This document shows positions 1 to 5,633 of a DNA stretch of 5,652 bases, one piece after another. Each line of letters opens with the position of its first letter. Position 1 is the stretch's first letter. Made by a program: the position numbers and the translations under genes. The stretch comes from CBFCZU01 sp965602635 (GTDB lineage: Bacteria > Planctomycetota > Phycisphaerae > SM23-33): contig CBFCZU010000265.1 of assembly GCA_965602635.1 (NCBI GenBank), forward strand, positions 1-5,652. Reading direction: 5' to 3'. Under the pieces are notes generated by a model, which saw only the letters and a list, made by a program, of their open reading frames with translations, was not told the DNA's origin and made no database searches.

Positions 1-6
1 CGGTCG

Positions 7-53
7 CGAAACGTTCCGTTTCGTTCCGGAACTTTCCGAAACTTTCCGTTTCG
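7..53 (-). terminator. possible hairpins downstream of wbpA
   Basis: Within the repeat, 7-13 (CGAAACG) pairs perfectly with 17-23 (CGTTTCG) around a 3-nt loop, and 37-42 (CGAAAC) pairs with 48-53 (GTTTCG) around a 5-nt loop. Both lie downstream of the wbpA stop on its transcript. There is no clear uridine run after either stem, so this is not a classical intrinsic terminator. They may slow polymerase or protect the 3' end, or may simply follow from the repeat's composition. Confidence 0.3.
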
Positions 54-80
54 TTCCGTTTCGTTCCGTTCTGTTCCGAG
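11..80. repeat. 10-bp-period tandem repeat, consensus tCGTTCCGTT
   Basis: Seven consecutive 10-base units are in exact register from 11 to 80; each carries TTCCG at unit positions 4-8, and the flanking bases vary (tcgttccgtt, actttccgaa, actttccgtt, ctgttccgag and similar). The units at 51-60 and 61-70 are identical. Flanking decamers at 1-10 and 81-100 look like decayed copies. The array lies directly 3' of wbpA, ending about 20 bases from its stop codon, and contains no plausible gene. Because some units end in AA and others in TT, parts of the array are inverted repeats and can fold in the wbpA transcript. The left boundary may lie outside the window. Function is unknown; it could be a transcript 3' element or a simple decaying minisatellite. 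Confidence 0.85.
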
Positions 81-100
81 CGGTTGCGGAGCGGGTTCGG

Positions 101-1417
101 TCAGGCGCGGACGATCTTTCGCCGGCCCCGCTTGACGCCGGCCGTGGCGTTGCGTGTGTCCACCACCAGTTGGGCGCTGGCGACGATGGAGGCGTAGTCG
201 TAGGCCGAGTGGTCCGTGGAGATCAGCACCGCGTCGTAGCGCTTGAGCCGCGCGGGCGTCAGCGGCACGCTGGTCATCCTCAGGTCGTGCTCGCGCGTCC
301 GCGGGGCCTTGGGTATGTGCGGGTCGTTATAATCGACCTTGGCGCCCTTGGCCTGGAGCAGCTCTATCAGCTCCAGCGAGGGGCTCTCGCGCACGTCGTC
401 CACGTCCTTCTTGTAGGCCAGCCCCAGCACGAGCACCTTCGAGGCGCGCAGGGCCTTGCCGCGCTCGTTGAGTGCGTCCATCACGCGGGCGATGACGTAG
501 TGGGGCATGGAGACGTTGACCTCGCCGGCCAACTCGATGAAGCGGGTGGGCATGTCGAACTCGCGTGCCTTCCAGGCGAGGTAGAACGGGTCGATGGGAA
601 TGCAGTGTCCGCCCAGGCCCGGGCCGGGGTAGAAGGCCTGGAAGCCGAAGGGCTTGGTCGAGGCGGCGGCGATGACCTCCCAGACGTCGATGCCCATTCG
701 GTCGAAGAGCATCTTCAGCTCGTTGACGAGTGCGATGTTGACGCAGCGGTAGGTGTTCTCGAGGATCTTGCAGGCCTCCGCGGCGGCGCAGCTCGAGACG
801 GGCACGACGGTGTCGATGGCGCGCTCGTAGCAGGCGACGGCGGCCGCCAGGGAATCGCGGTCGTGACCGCCGACGACCTTGGGGATCGTCCGGGTAGTGT
901 GGGTCGTCCGGCCCGGGTCTTCCCGCTCGGGCGAGAATGCCAGGAGGAAGTCCCGCCCGACCTTCAGCCCGGAGGTCTCGAGGATCGGCAGCATGACCTC
1001 CTCGGTCGTGCCCGGATAGGTGGTCGATTCGAGGACGACGAGCTGGCCCTTGCGCAGGGCGCCGGCGACGGCGCGGGCGGTGGCCTCGACGTAGGTCATG
1101 TCCGGCTCGCGCATCTTCGTCAGCGGCGTGGGCACGCAGATGAGGATGCAGTCGGCCTCGGCCAGACGGGCGAAATCGTCGGTGGCCTCGAAGATGCCGG
1201 CCTTGACCACCTGCCTGATGGCGCCGGCGGAGACGTGCTCGATGTAGCTCCGCCCGGCCATGAGCTTCTTGACCTTGGCGGGGTCAACGTCGAAGCCGAG
1301 CACCTTCATCCCCGCCCGGGTGAACTCGAGCGCCAGGGGCAGCCCGACGTAGCCCAGCCCGACTACCCCCACGACCGCCCGGCCGGATCGGATCTTCTTA
1401 AGGAGCTGCTGAATCAT
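101..1417 (-). CDS. wbpA: UDP-N-acetyl-D-glucosamine 6-dehydrogenase (WbpA type)
   Basis: Cytosolic NAD-dependent enzyme that oxidises C6 of UDP-GlcNAc in two steps to UDP-GlcNAcA, the first committed step of the pathway. The 438-residue length is normal for the UDP-glucose/GDP-mannose dehydrogenase superfamily. Visible landmarks are the Rossmann motif GLGYVGLPLA (residues 20-29), the VPTP and ESTTYPG segments of the NAD domain, the FSPERE motif, K217 and N221 in the central helix (KILENTYR), the nucleophile C272 in GGHCIPIDPFYLAWKARE, and a C-terminal UDP-binding domain with GLAYKKDVDDVRESPS. The CIPIDPFYLAWKA signature is typical of WbpA and differs from the CIAVDPWFI of UDP-ManNAc dehydrogenase WecC, which supports the GlcNAc assignment. 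The start gives the usual short lead before the Rossmann motif; only a weak GGGAAG lies upstream. The gene is divergent from wbpB rather than at the head of its operon, and the ORF is intact. Confidence 0.93.
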   Translation of the reverse strand: MIQQLLKKIRSGRAVVGVVGLGYVGLPLALEFTRAGMKVLGFDVDPAKVKKLMAGRSYIEHVSAGAIRQVVKAGIFEATDDFARLAEADCILICVPTPLTKMREPDMTYVEATARAVAGALRKGQLVVLESTTYPGTTEEVMLPILETSGLKVGRDFLLAFSPEREDPGRTTHTTRTIPKVVGGHDRDSLAAAVACYERAIDTVVPVSSCAAAEACKILENTYRCVNIALVNELKMLFDRMGIDVWEVIAAASTKPFGFQAFYPGPGLGGHCIPIDPFYLAWKAREFDMPTRFIELAGEVNVSMPHYVIARVMDALNERGKALRASKVLVLGLAYKKDVDDVRESPSLELIELLQAKGAKVDYNDPHIPKAPRTREHDLRMTSVPLTPARLKRYDAVLISTDHSAYDYASIVASAQLVVDTRNATAGVKRGRRKIVRA

Positions 1418-1458
1418 TTTCGGCTTCCCACTGCTTGGAGGTCATCGTTGAGCAGGGC

Positions 1459-1476
1459 CGGGGCCCGCCGGCCCCG
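1459..1476 (-). repeat. GC-rich inverted repeat in the wbpA leader
   Basis: CGGGGCC (1459-1465) is a perfect inverted repeat of GGCCCCG (1470-1476) with a 4-nt CGCC loop. It lies about 40 nt upstream of the wbpA start. If transcription starts further upstream, it would be a stable stem in the mRNA leader. No uridine run or recognisable riboswitch follows, so it is reported only as a structure. Confidence 0.5.
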
Positions 1477-1533
1477 ACACATAGAGCTATCGGCCAATTC
1501 GCCGGGCGGCGCTAGCGGAGAATGTATTCGGCT

Positions 1534-1549
1534 GGCCGCGGGCGCGGCC
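1534..1549. promoter_or_regulatory. inverted repeat upstream of wbpB -10 box, possible operator
   Basis: GGCCGCG (1534-1540) and CGCGGCC (1543-1549) form a perfect 7-bp inverted repeat with a 2-bp gap. It sits 6 bp upstream of the TATAAT box at 1556, in the -35/-10 spacer and overlapping the expected -35 position. That placement suits a repressor or activator site, but the sequence is all G and C, and such palindromes arise easily in GC-rich DNA. Confidence 0.3.
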
Positions 1550-1555
1550 CATCCG

Positions 1556-1561
1556 TATAAT
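1556..1561 (+). promoter_or_regulatory. perfect -10 box for the wbpB-wbpD-wbpE operon
   Basis: TATAAT in the context CCGTATAATG is an exact sigma-70 -10 hexamer in a strongly GC-rich intergenic region. At 17-bp spacing the -35 position (1533-1538) reads TGGCCG, a poor match to TTGACA, so the promoter may need an activator or depend mainly on its -10. Transcription would start near 1568, giving a 5' leader of about 58 nt before the wbpB start at 1626. This also argues against the upstream in-frame ATG at 1560, which would lie inside the promoter. Confidence 0.6.
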
Positions 1562-1613
1562 GCCGCCTTCAATCCGAGGCCTTTGGTCACAGCACCTTGA
1601 GCCGTGTGCAGAC

Positions 1614-1618
1614 GGGAG
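1614..1618 (+). promoter_or_regulatory. ribosome binding site deciding the wbpB start
   Basis: GGGAG lies 7 nt before ATG 1626. The other in-frame ATG, 22 codons upstream at 1560, overlaps the -10 box and would add residues unrelated to the family before the Rossmann strand, so 1626 is preferred. Confidence 0.8.
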
Positions 1619-1625
1619 CGCAGAG

Positions 1626-2630
1626 ATGATCGGAATCGCCGTGGTGGGCGCCGGGAACTGGGGCAAGAACCTGGTGCGGAACTTCGCCTCACTGGATGGA
1701 GCGGAGCTGAAGTACGTCTGCGACCGCAGCGAGAAGGCCCGTTCGGCTATGGCGGCCCTTTACCCGGGCGTCGCGGTGGCCGAGGAGCTGGACGCGGCGC
1801 TGGGCGACTCGGAGGTCGGCGCGGTCGTGGTGGCGGTGGACGCCCCCGCCCATTACAAGCTCGCCAGGGCCGCACTCCAGGCCGGCAAGCACACCTACGT
1901 CGAGAAGCCCCTCACCCTCTCCACCGTCGAGGCCGTCGAGTTGCTCGAGCTGGCCAAGAAGAAGGGCGTCAAGCTGATGGTCGGGCACCTGTTGGAGTAT
2001 CACCCGGCCGTGGAGTATATGAAGAAGATGATCGACACCGGCGCCGTCGGCGACCCGCTGTATCTTTACTTCCAGCGGATCAACCTGGGCATCGTCCGCA
2101 AGGCCGAGAACGCCTGGTGGTCGCTCGCCCCGCACGACATCTCGGTGGCGTGCTACCTGTTCGGCGCCAAGCCGGTGACGGTCTCTGCCTCCGGGCACGC
2201 GTACCTTCAGCAGGGGGTCGAGGACGTGGTCTTCGCCAACCTGAAGTTCGCCGACGGTCGGATGGCGCACGTACACGTCTCCTGGCTGGACCCGCACAAG
2301 ATCCGCAAGGTGACGCTGGTGGGCTCGGAGAAGATGGTGGTCTTCGACGACATGGACGCGTCCGAGAAGATCCGCGTTTACGACAAGGGCGCGGTGGTCA
2401 AGAGCGTCAACAGCTACGTGGAGGCGATCACGCTTCGGACCGGCGACGTGCTGATACCCAAGATCCCCGGCGGCGAGCCGCTGAGACTCGAGTGCCAGCA
2501 TTTCATCGACTGCATCGCCGGTGACACGGCGCCTCGTTCCGACGGGGCCGACGGGGTGAGGGTGGTCAAGGCCCTGGAGGCCGGCAGCGCGTCGCTGGCG
2601 GCGGGCGGCGAGCCGGTGGCGCTGGTCTGA
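1626..2630 (+). CDS. wbpB: UDP-GlcNAcA 3-dehydrogenase, Gfo/Idh/MocA family (WbpB/WlbA type)
   Basis: Cytosolic NAD-dependent oxidoreductase predicted to oxidise the C3 hydroxyl of UDP-GlcNAcA to the 3-keto sugar, the substrate of the next-but-one gene's aminotransferase. From M1 at 1626 the protein has 334 residues. It opens directly on the Rossmann strand IGIAVVGAGNWGKN (glycines 8, 10 and 13), then shows the family EKP motif with K94 in TYVEKPLTLS, and the catalytic-region histidine H170 in SLAPHDIS. The C-terminal half is the expected beta-sheet substrate domain. In studied homologues the tightly held NADH is recycled with 2-oxoglutarate, the by-product of the WbpE step, which fits their presence in one operon. 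It is the first gene of the operon, 28 nt before wbpD. The family has many substrates, so the specific reaction rests on the neighbours as well as on the sequence. Confidence 0.9.
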   Translation: MIGIAVVGAGNWGKNLVRNFASLDGAELKYVCDRSEKARSAMAALYPGVAVAEELDAALGDSEVGAVVVAVDAPAHYKLARAALQAGKHTYVEKPLTLSTVEAVELLELAKKKGVKLMVGHLLEYHPAVEYMKKMIDTGAVGDPLYLYFQRINLGIVRKAENAWWSLAPHDISVACYLFGAKPVTVSASGHAYLQQGVEDVVFANLKFADGRMAHVHVSWLDPHKIRKVTLVGSEKMVVFDDMDASEKIRVYDKGAVVKSVNSYVEAITLRTGDVLIPKIPGGEPLRLECQHFIDCIAGDTAPRSDGADGVRVVKALEAGSASLAAGGEPVALV

Positions 2631-2658
2631 GGGGCTCGAAGCAATAGAGGTATCGCGC

Positions 2659-3333
2659 ATGAGCGACGAGAAGAGCTATTTCGCACACCCGTCGGCCTTC
2701 GTAGATGAGGGCGCCCAGATCGGCGAGGGCACGAAGATATGGCACTTTGCCCATATCATGGGCGGGGCGAAGATCGGCCGCCGCTGCAACTTCGGGCAGA
2801 ACGTCATGGTGGGCGGCGGCGTGGTGATCGGCGACAACGTCAAGGTCCAGAACAACGTGGCCATCTACGCCGGGACGGTCGTGGAGGACGACGTGTTCCT
2901 GGGCCCGAGCTGCGTGCTGACGAACGTGACGAACCCGCGCAGCCAGGTCGTCCGCCACAGCCTCTACGAGAAGACGATCCTGCGGCGCGGGGCGACGGTC
3001 GGCGCCAACGCCACCATCGTCTGCGGCATCGAGATCGGCCGCTACGCCTTCATCGCCGCCGGCGCGGTGGTCGCCAGGGACGTGCCCGACTACGCCCTGA
3101 TGATGGGCGTTCCCGCCGCCCAGGCCGGGTGGATGAGCCGCCACGGCCACCGGCTGGCGAACGGCGACGACGAGGGCATCATGATCTGCCCCGAGAGCAA
3201 GTTCCGCTACAGGGAGGTCGAGCCGGGCGTGATGCGCTGCCTGGACCTCGACGAGGAGGCGCCGCTGCCGCCGGAACTGGCCGAGGGAAAGATCAGGTAC
3301 GACGAATTCAAGAGAACGTCCGGCTCGCCGTGA
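2659..3333 (+). CDS. wbpD: UDP-2-acetamido-3-amino-2,3-dideoxy-glucuronate N-acetyltransferase (WbpD/WlbB type)
   Basis: Acetyl-CoA-dependent enzyme that acetylates the C3 amine made by WbpE, giving UDP-GlcNAc3NAcA. Residues 8 to about 155 are a left-handed beta-helix of hexapeptide repeats with the WbpD-like stretches GTKIWHFAHI (24-33), GQNVMVGGGVVIGDNVKVQNN (starting at 46), EDDVFLGPSCVLTN (76-89) with NPR following, and GANATIVCGIEIG (115-127). Members of this fold act as trimers, with CoA bound between neighbouring helices. After GWMSRHGHRL there is a tail of about 60 residues (165-224) with CPES and LDLDEEAPLPPEL; I recall similar tails in many homologues, so it is probably not a fusion. 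ATG 2659 has AGAGG 8 nt upstream (2646-2650). It is the middle gene of the operon, 45 nt before wbpE. Confidence 0.92.
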   Translation: MSDEKSYFAHPSAFVDEGAQIGEGTKIWHFAHIMGGAKIGRRCNFGQNVMVGGGVVIGDNVKVQNNVAIYAGTVVEDDVFLGPSCVLTNVTNPRSQVVRHSLYEKTILRRGATVGANATIVCGIEIGRYAFIAAGAVVARDVPDYALMMGVPAAQAGWMSRHGHRLANGDDEGIMICPESKFRYREVEPGVMRCLDLDEEAPLPPELAEGKIRYDEFKRTSGSP

Positions 3334-3378
3334 GGCCGGACCGCCGCCAAGGCCGCCCGTATTGATGGAGAGGTCGAA

Positions 3379-4485
3379 ATGCAAGTTCCGCTGTTGGACC
3401 TGAAGGCCCAGTACGCGACGATCAAGGACGAGATGCTTCCCGCCGTCGAGACGGTGATGACCAGCCAGTACTTCATCAACGGCCCGGAGGTCAAGGAGCT
3501 GGAGGGCATGGTGGCAGCCTACAGCGACTGCAAGGCCGCCGTCGGCGTCTCCAGCGGGACCGACGCCCTGCTTGCGGCCCTGATGGTGCTGGGCATCGGC
3601 GCCGGCGATGAGGTGATAACCACGCCGTACACCTTCTTCGCCACGGCCGGGAGCATCTGGCGGACCGGTGCCAGGTGCGTCTTCGTGGACATCGAGCCGG
3701 ACACGTTCAACATCGACCCGGCCAGGATCGCCGCCGCCGTCACCAAGAAGACCAAGGCGATAATGCCTGTCCACCTCTTCGGGCAGGTGGCCGAGATGGA
3801 CCCGATCATGGAGGTGGCGGGCAAGCACGGCCTGCACGTGATCGAGGACGCCGCCCAGGCGATCGGGGCCGGGTACCGGGGCAGAAAGGCGGGGTCGATC
3901 GGCACGGTGGGCTGCTTCAGCTTCTTCCCATCGAAGAACCTCGGCGGCATGGGCGACGGCGGGATGGTCGTCACTCAGGACGAGCAGCTCGCCGACCGTC
4001 TCAGCCAGTGCCGCAACCACGGCTCCAAGCCCAAGTACTATCACAAGTGGGTGGGCGGCAATTTCCGGCTGGACACGCTTCAGGCGGCCGGGCTCATCGT
4101 CAAGCTGCGCCACCTCGAAGACTGGTCGGCCAAGCGCCGCGCCAACGCCGCCCGCTACAACGAGCTGCTCGCCGACTGCGAGGCGGTCGTCACGCCGACG
4201 GTCCGTGACTACAACGTGAGCATCTTCAACCAGTACGTCATCCGGGCGCCGCGGCGAGACGAGCTTCAGGCGGCGCTGAAGGAAGCCGGGGTGGGCACGG
4301 CCATCTACTACCCGCTGAGCCTCCACCAGCAGGAGTGCTTCGCCGAGCTAGGCCACAAGGCGGGCGACTTCCCCGAGTCGGAAAAGGCGGCCGCCGATTC
4401 GCTGGCCCTGCCGATCTTCCCCGAGCTGACCGACGAGCAGATCTCCTACGTGGCCGAGAAGATCAAGCAGTTCTGCGGCGGCTGA
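3379..4485 (+). CDS. wbpE: PLP-dependent UDP-3-keto-GlcNAcA aminotransferase, DegT/DnrJ/EryC1/StrS family (WbpE type)
   Basis: Cytosolic aminotransferase predicted to transfer an amino group from glutamate to C3 of the keto sugar made by WbpB, releasing 2-oxoglutarate. The 368 residues match the family's length and fold type I layout: N-terminal VPLLDLKAQY, the cofactor-phosphate segment SSGTDAL, the PLP-ring residues D157 and Q160 in VIEDAAQAIG, the Schiff-base lysine K186 in FFPSKNLGGMGDGG, and the later GGNFRLDTLQAA segment. No key residue is missing. ATG 3379 has a strong GGAGAGG (3367-3373) 5 nt upstream. It is the last gene of the operon and ends 4 nt from the convergent DUF362 gene. 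StrS-family enzymes act on many keto sugars; the assignment to the 3-keto uronate depends on wbpA, wbpB and wbpD beside it. Confidence 0.93.
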   Translation: MQVPLLDLKAQYATIKDEMLPAVETVMTSQYFINGPEVKELEGMVAAYSDCKAAVGVSSGTDALLAALMVLGIGAGDEVITTPYTFFATAGSIWRTGARCVFVDIEPDTFNIDPARIAAAVTKKTKAIMPVHLFGQVAEMDPIMEVAGKHGLHVIEDAAQAIGAGYRGRKAGSIGTVGCFSFFPSKNLGGMGDGGMVVTQDEQLADRLSQCRNHGSKPKYYHKWVGGNFRLDTLQAAGLIVKLRHLEDWSAKRRANAARYNELLADCEAVVTPTVRDYNVSIFNQYVIRAPRRDELQAALKEAGVGTAIYYPLSLHQQECFAELGHKAGDFPESEKAAADSLALPIFPELTDEQISYVAEKIKQFCGG

Positions 4486-4495
4486 CGGGTCAGCC
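4480..4495. terminator. hairpin shared by the two convergent gene ends
   Basis: GGCTGA (4480-4485) pairs with TCAGCC (4490-4495) around the loop CGGG; beyond one C-T mismatch, 4477-4478 can pair with 4497-4498. The wbpE stop (4483-4485) and the reverse-strand stop of the DUF362 gene (4490-4492) lie in opposite arms. As an inverted repeat it would fold in both transcripts. No uridine run follows on either side, so it would be a weak intrinsic terminator or rely on a protein factor. Confidence 0.45.
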
Positions 4496-5590
4496 TCCCC
4501 GGCCCGGCTGGTAGTCGGCGAACAGCCGGCCCCAGGGGCTGTTGGCGAGCCAGTCGCGGACGACCTTTTTGCCGCGGAGCGGATACCACAGCCGGTCGTG
4601 ATACATCGCCGAGGCGAGGATGAAGGCGTACACGATCGGGGTGTGGAACATCAGCCGTTGCAGCCAGCGCATCGGCCCGAACCAAAACAGCTTGCCCACG
4701 CTGGAGGCGGCGTTGTCGCCGGTGCGGAAGCCCCAATCCTCGGCCGCGGCGTCGACGTCGCCGACTATCTCGATCTCCTCGACCCGCCCGACGCCCAGAC
4801 CGCGCTCGTGGGCAAGGCGGATGAAGGCGTAGTCCATCGGCTCAAAGCCCATCATCTTGGCCGCCACCGCGTCGATGGCCACGCAGTCGCTCGATGCCAG
4901 CAGCACGTTCTTGGTCTCCGGTATCATCGTCCGGGGGCCGGGCCCGTTGCCGGCCGTGGTGCCGTCCATGACCGCGAAGATGCCCGGGTGGATCTCCTTC
5001 TGGATCGCCAGCAGGTCCACCAGCGTCTCGTGAATCCGGGAGTGGCAGTAGTGGCGCCGGTTGTCGGTCAGCCCGCCGAAGGCGTTCTTCATCGCCCCGC
5101 TGGTGTTCGTGTAGATGTGACACTTCATCGTGGGCAGGTGCACCACGTTTCTGCCGCGGAAGAAGTCGGGTATCCGGATCCCGCCGGGGAAGATCCGGTC
5201 GAGCACGAGCATCTCGGCCCGCGGCTCGTACGGCTGCCAGGTCATGTCGGAGGGGCGGAAGTTGCACTTGACCGGCACGCCGTGATGCTCCAGCACGGAG
5301 CGGTGCTTGTTGAGGCGCTCGCCCTTGTCGGCGTTGGTAACGACGGTCTCGTTCTCGACGCACACCAGGTCGGAGAAGCCCGCCTCCCTCAGGGCCAGGA
5401 TCGTCCCCTCCAATTGCCAGGGCGTGGTGTTGGCGCCGGGGTACATCAGGTGCCAGGAGAGGTTGTTCTTGAGGATCGTCCCAGCCGCCGGGTCGAGCGC
5501 ATCGGCCACCCCGGCAAGCTGCATGGCCCGGGCGACGTCGGAGAGGGCGGTCTCGGGCCTGGTCCTGACAACGGCAACCTTGCTGGACAT
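4490..5590 (-). CDS. DUF362 domain-containing protein, function unknown
   Basis: The protein has 366 residues from the chosen start. DUF362-like landmarks are an early KNN (41-43), LPTMKCH (152-158), the SGAMKNAFGG segment (164-173), MDGTTAGNGPGP (208-219), and SDCVAIDAVAAKMMG (234-248). Some DUF362 proteins carry ferredoxin-type Fe-S motifs; here the five cysteines (77, 109, 157, 182, 236) are scattered and no CxxCxxC cluster is present, so a ferredoxin module is absent. No signal peptide is evident. Residues about 301-335 are rich in Trp, Phe, Met and Leu and include one hydrophobic stretch near 315-330, so membrane contact is possible but a transmembrane helix is uncertain. The start at 5590 is preferred over an in-frame ATG at 5617 because GAGGA lies 8 nt before it and the upstream ATG overlaps the -10 box. 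It converges on wbpE and has its own promoter, so a role in the glycan pathway is not shown. Confidence 0.85.
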   Translation of the reverse strand: MSSKVAVVRTRPETALSDVARAMQLAGVADALDPAAGTILKNNLSWHLMYPGANTTPWQLEGTILALREAGFSDLVCVENETVVTNADKGERLNKHRSVLEHHGVPVKCNFRPSDMTWQPYEPRAEMLVLDRIFPGGIRIPDFFRGRNVVHLPTMKCHIYTNTSGAMKNAFGGLTDNRRHYCHSRIHETLVDLLAIQKEIHPGIFAVMDGTTAGNGPGPRTMIPETKNVLLASSDCVAIDAVAAKMMGFEPMDYAFIRLAHERGLGVGRVEEIEIVGDVDAAAEDWGFRTGDNAASSVGKLFWFGPMRWLQRLMFHTPIVYAFILASAMYHDRLWYPLRGKKVVRDWLANSPWGRLFADYQPGRGG

Positions 5591-5598
5591 ATCGCGAG

Positions 5599-5603
5599 TC
5601 CTC
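5599..5603 (-). promoter_or_regulatory. ribosome binding site deciding the DUF362 gene start
   Basis: On the minus strand GAGGA lies 8 nt upstream of the ATG at 5590-5588. The alternative ATG nine codons upstream (5617) has no nearby Shine-Dalgarno and would precede the predicted transcription start. Confidence 0.75.
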
Positions 5604-5615
5604 GAACGACAGACC

Positions 5616-5621
5616 ATTATA
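5616..5621 (-). promoter_or_regulatory. perfect -10 box for the DUF362 gene
   Basis: The minus strand reads GCGTATAATGG, an exact TATAAT. The predicted transcription start is near 5609, leaving a leader of about 18 nt that contains the GAGGA site. At 17-bp spacing the -35 position (5639-5644) reads GTCCGA, a poor match. The 9-mer CGTATAATG is shared exactly with the promoter in front of wbpB. Confidence 0.6.
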
Positions 5622-5633
5622 CGCCGATCGGCG
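5622..5633. promoter_or_regulatory. 12-bp perfect palindrome abutting the -10 box, possible operator
   Basis: CGCCGATCGGCG is fully self-complementary and begins at the base next to the TATAAT of the DUF362 promoter, filling most of the spacer up to the -35 position. A dimeric repressor bound here would block polymerase. Short GC palindromes are common in GC-rich DNA, so this is a position-based inference. Confidence 0.35.

Noticed and set aside
1..80. CRISPR array or insertion-sequence end
   Set aside because: The units are 10 bases with no spacers between them, and there is no transposase or target-site duplication.
328..333. A further exact TATAAT on the plus strand inside wbpA
   Set aside because: It is the reverse complement of the codons for Asp-Tyr-Asn in the conserved UDP-binding domain, has no open gene downstream and no -35, so it is explained by coding.
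170..1600. 476-codon open frame on the plus strand opposite wbpA
   Set aside because: It is antisense to a clearly conserved dehydrogenase; its translation is low-complexity, rich in Gly, Val, Asp, His and Arg, with no recognisable domain, as expected from the third-position GC bias of the real gene.
1560..1625. 22-codon N-terminal extension of wbpB
   Set aside because: The ATG overlaps the -10 box, has no Shine-Dalgarno, and the added residues do not resemble the family; ATG 1626 has GGGAG at 7 nt.
3105..3333. C-terminal tail of WbpD as a possible fused domain
   Set aside because: The tail is short, has a single CP motif, and similar CPES and LDLDEEAPLP tails are, from memory, usual in WbpD-like proteins; no separate domain can be supported.
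2566..4326. 586-codon open frame on the minus strand opposite wbpD and wbpE
   Set aside because: It runs antisense across two conserved genes and their spacer, and its product is rich in His, Asp, Ala and Arg with no motif; a GC-bias shadow.
5591..5617. Nine-codon N-terminal extension of the DUF362 protein
   Set aside because: The upstream ATG overlaps the TATAAT box and lies before the predicted transcription start; ATG 5590 has GAGGA at 8 nt.
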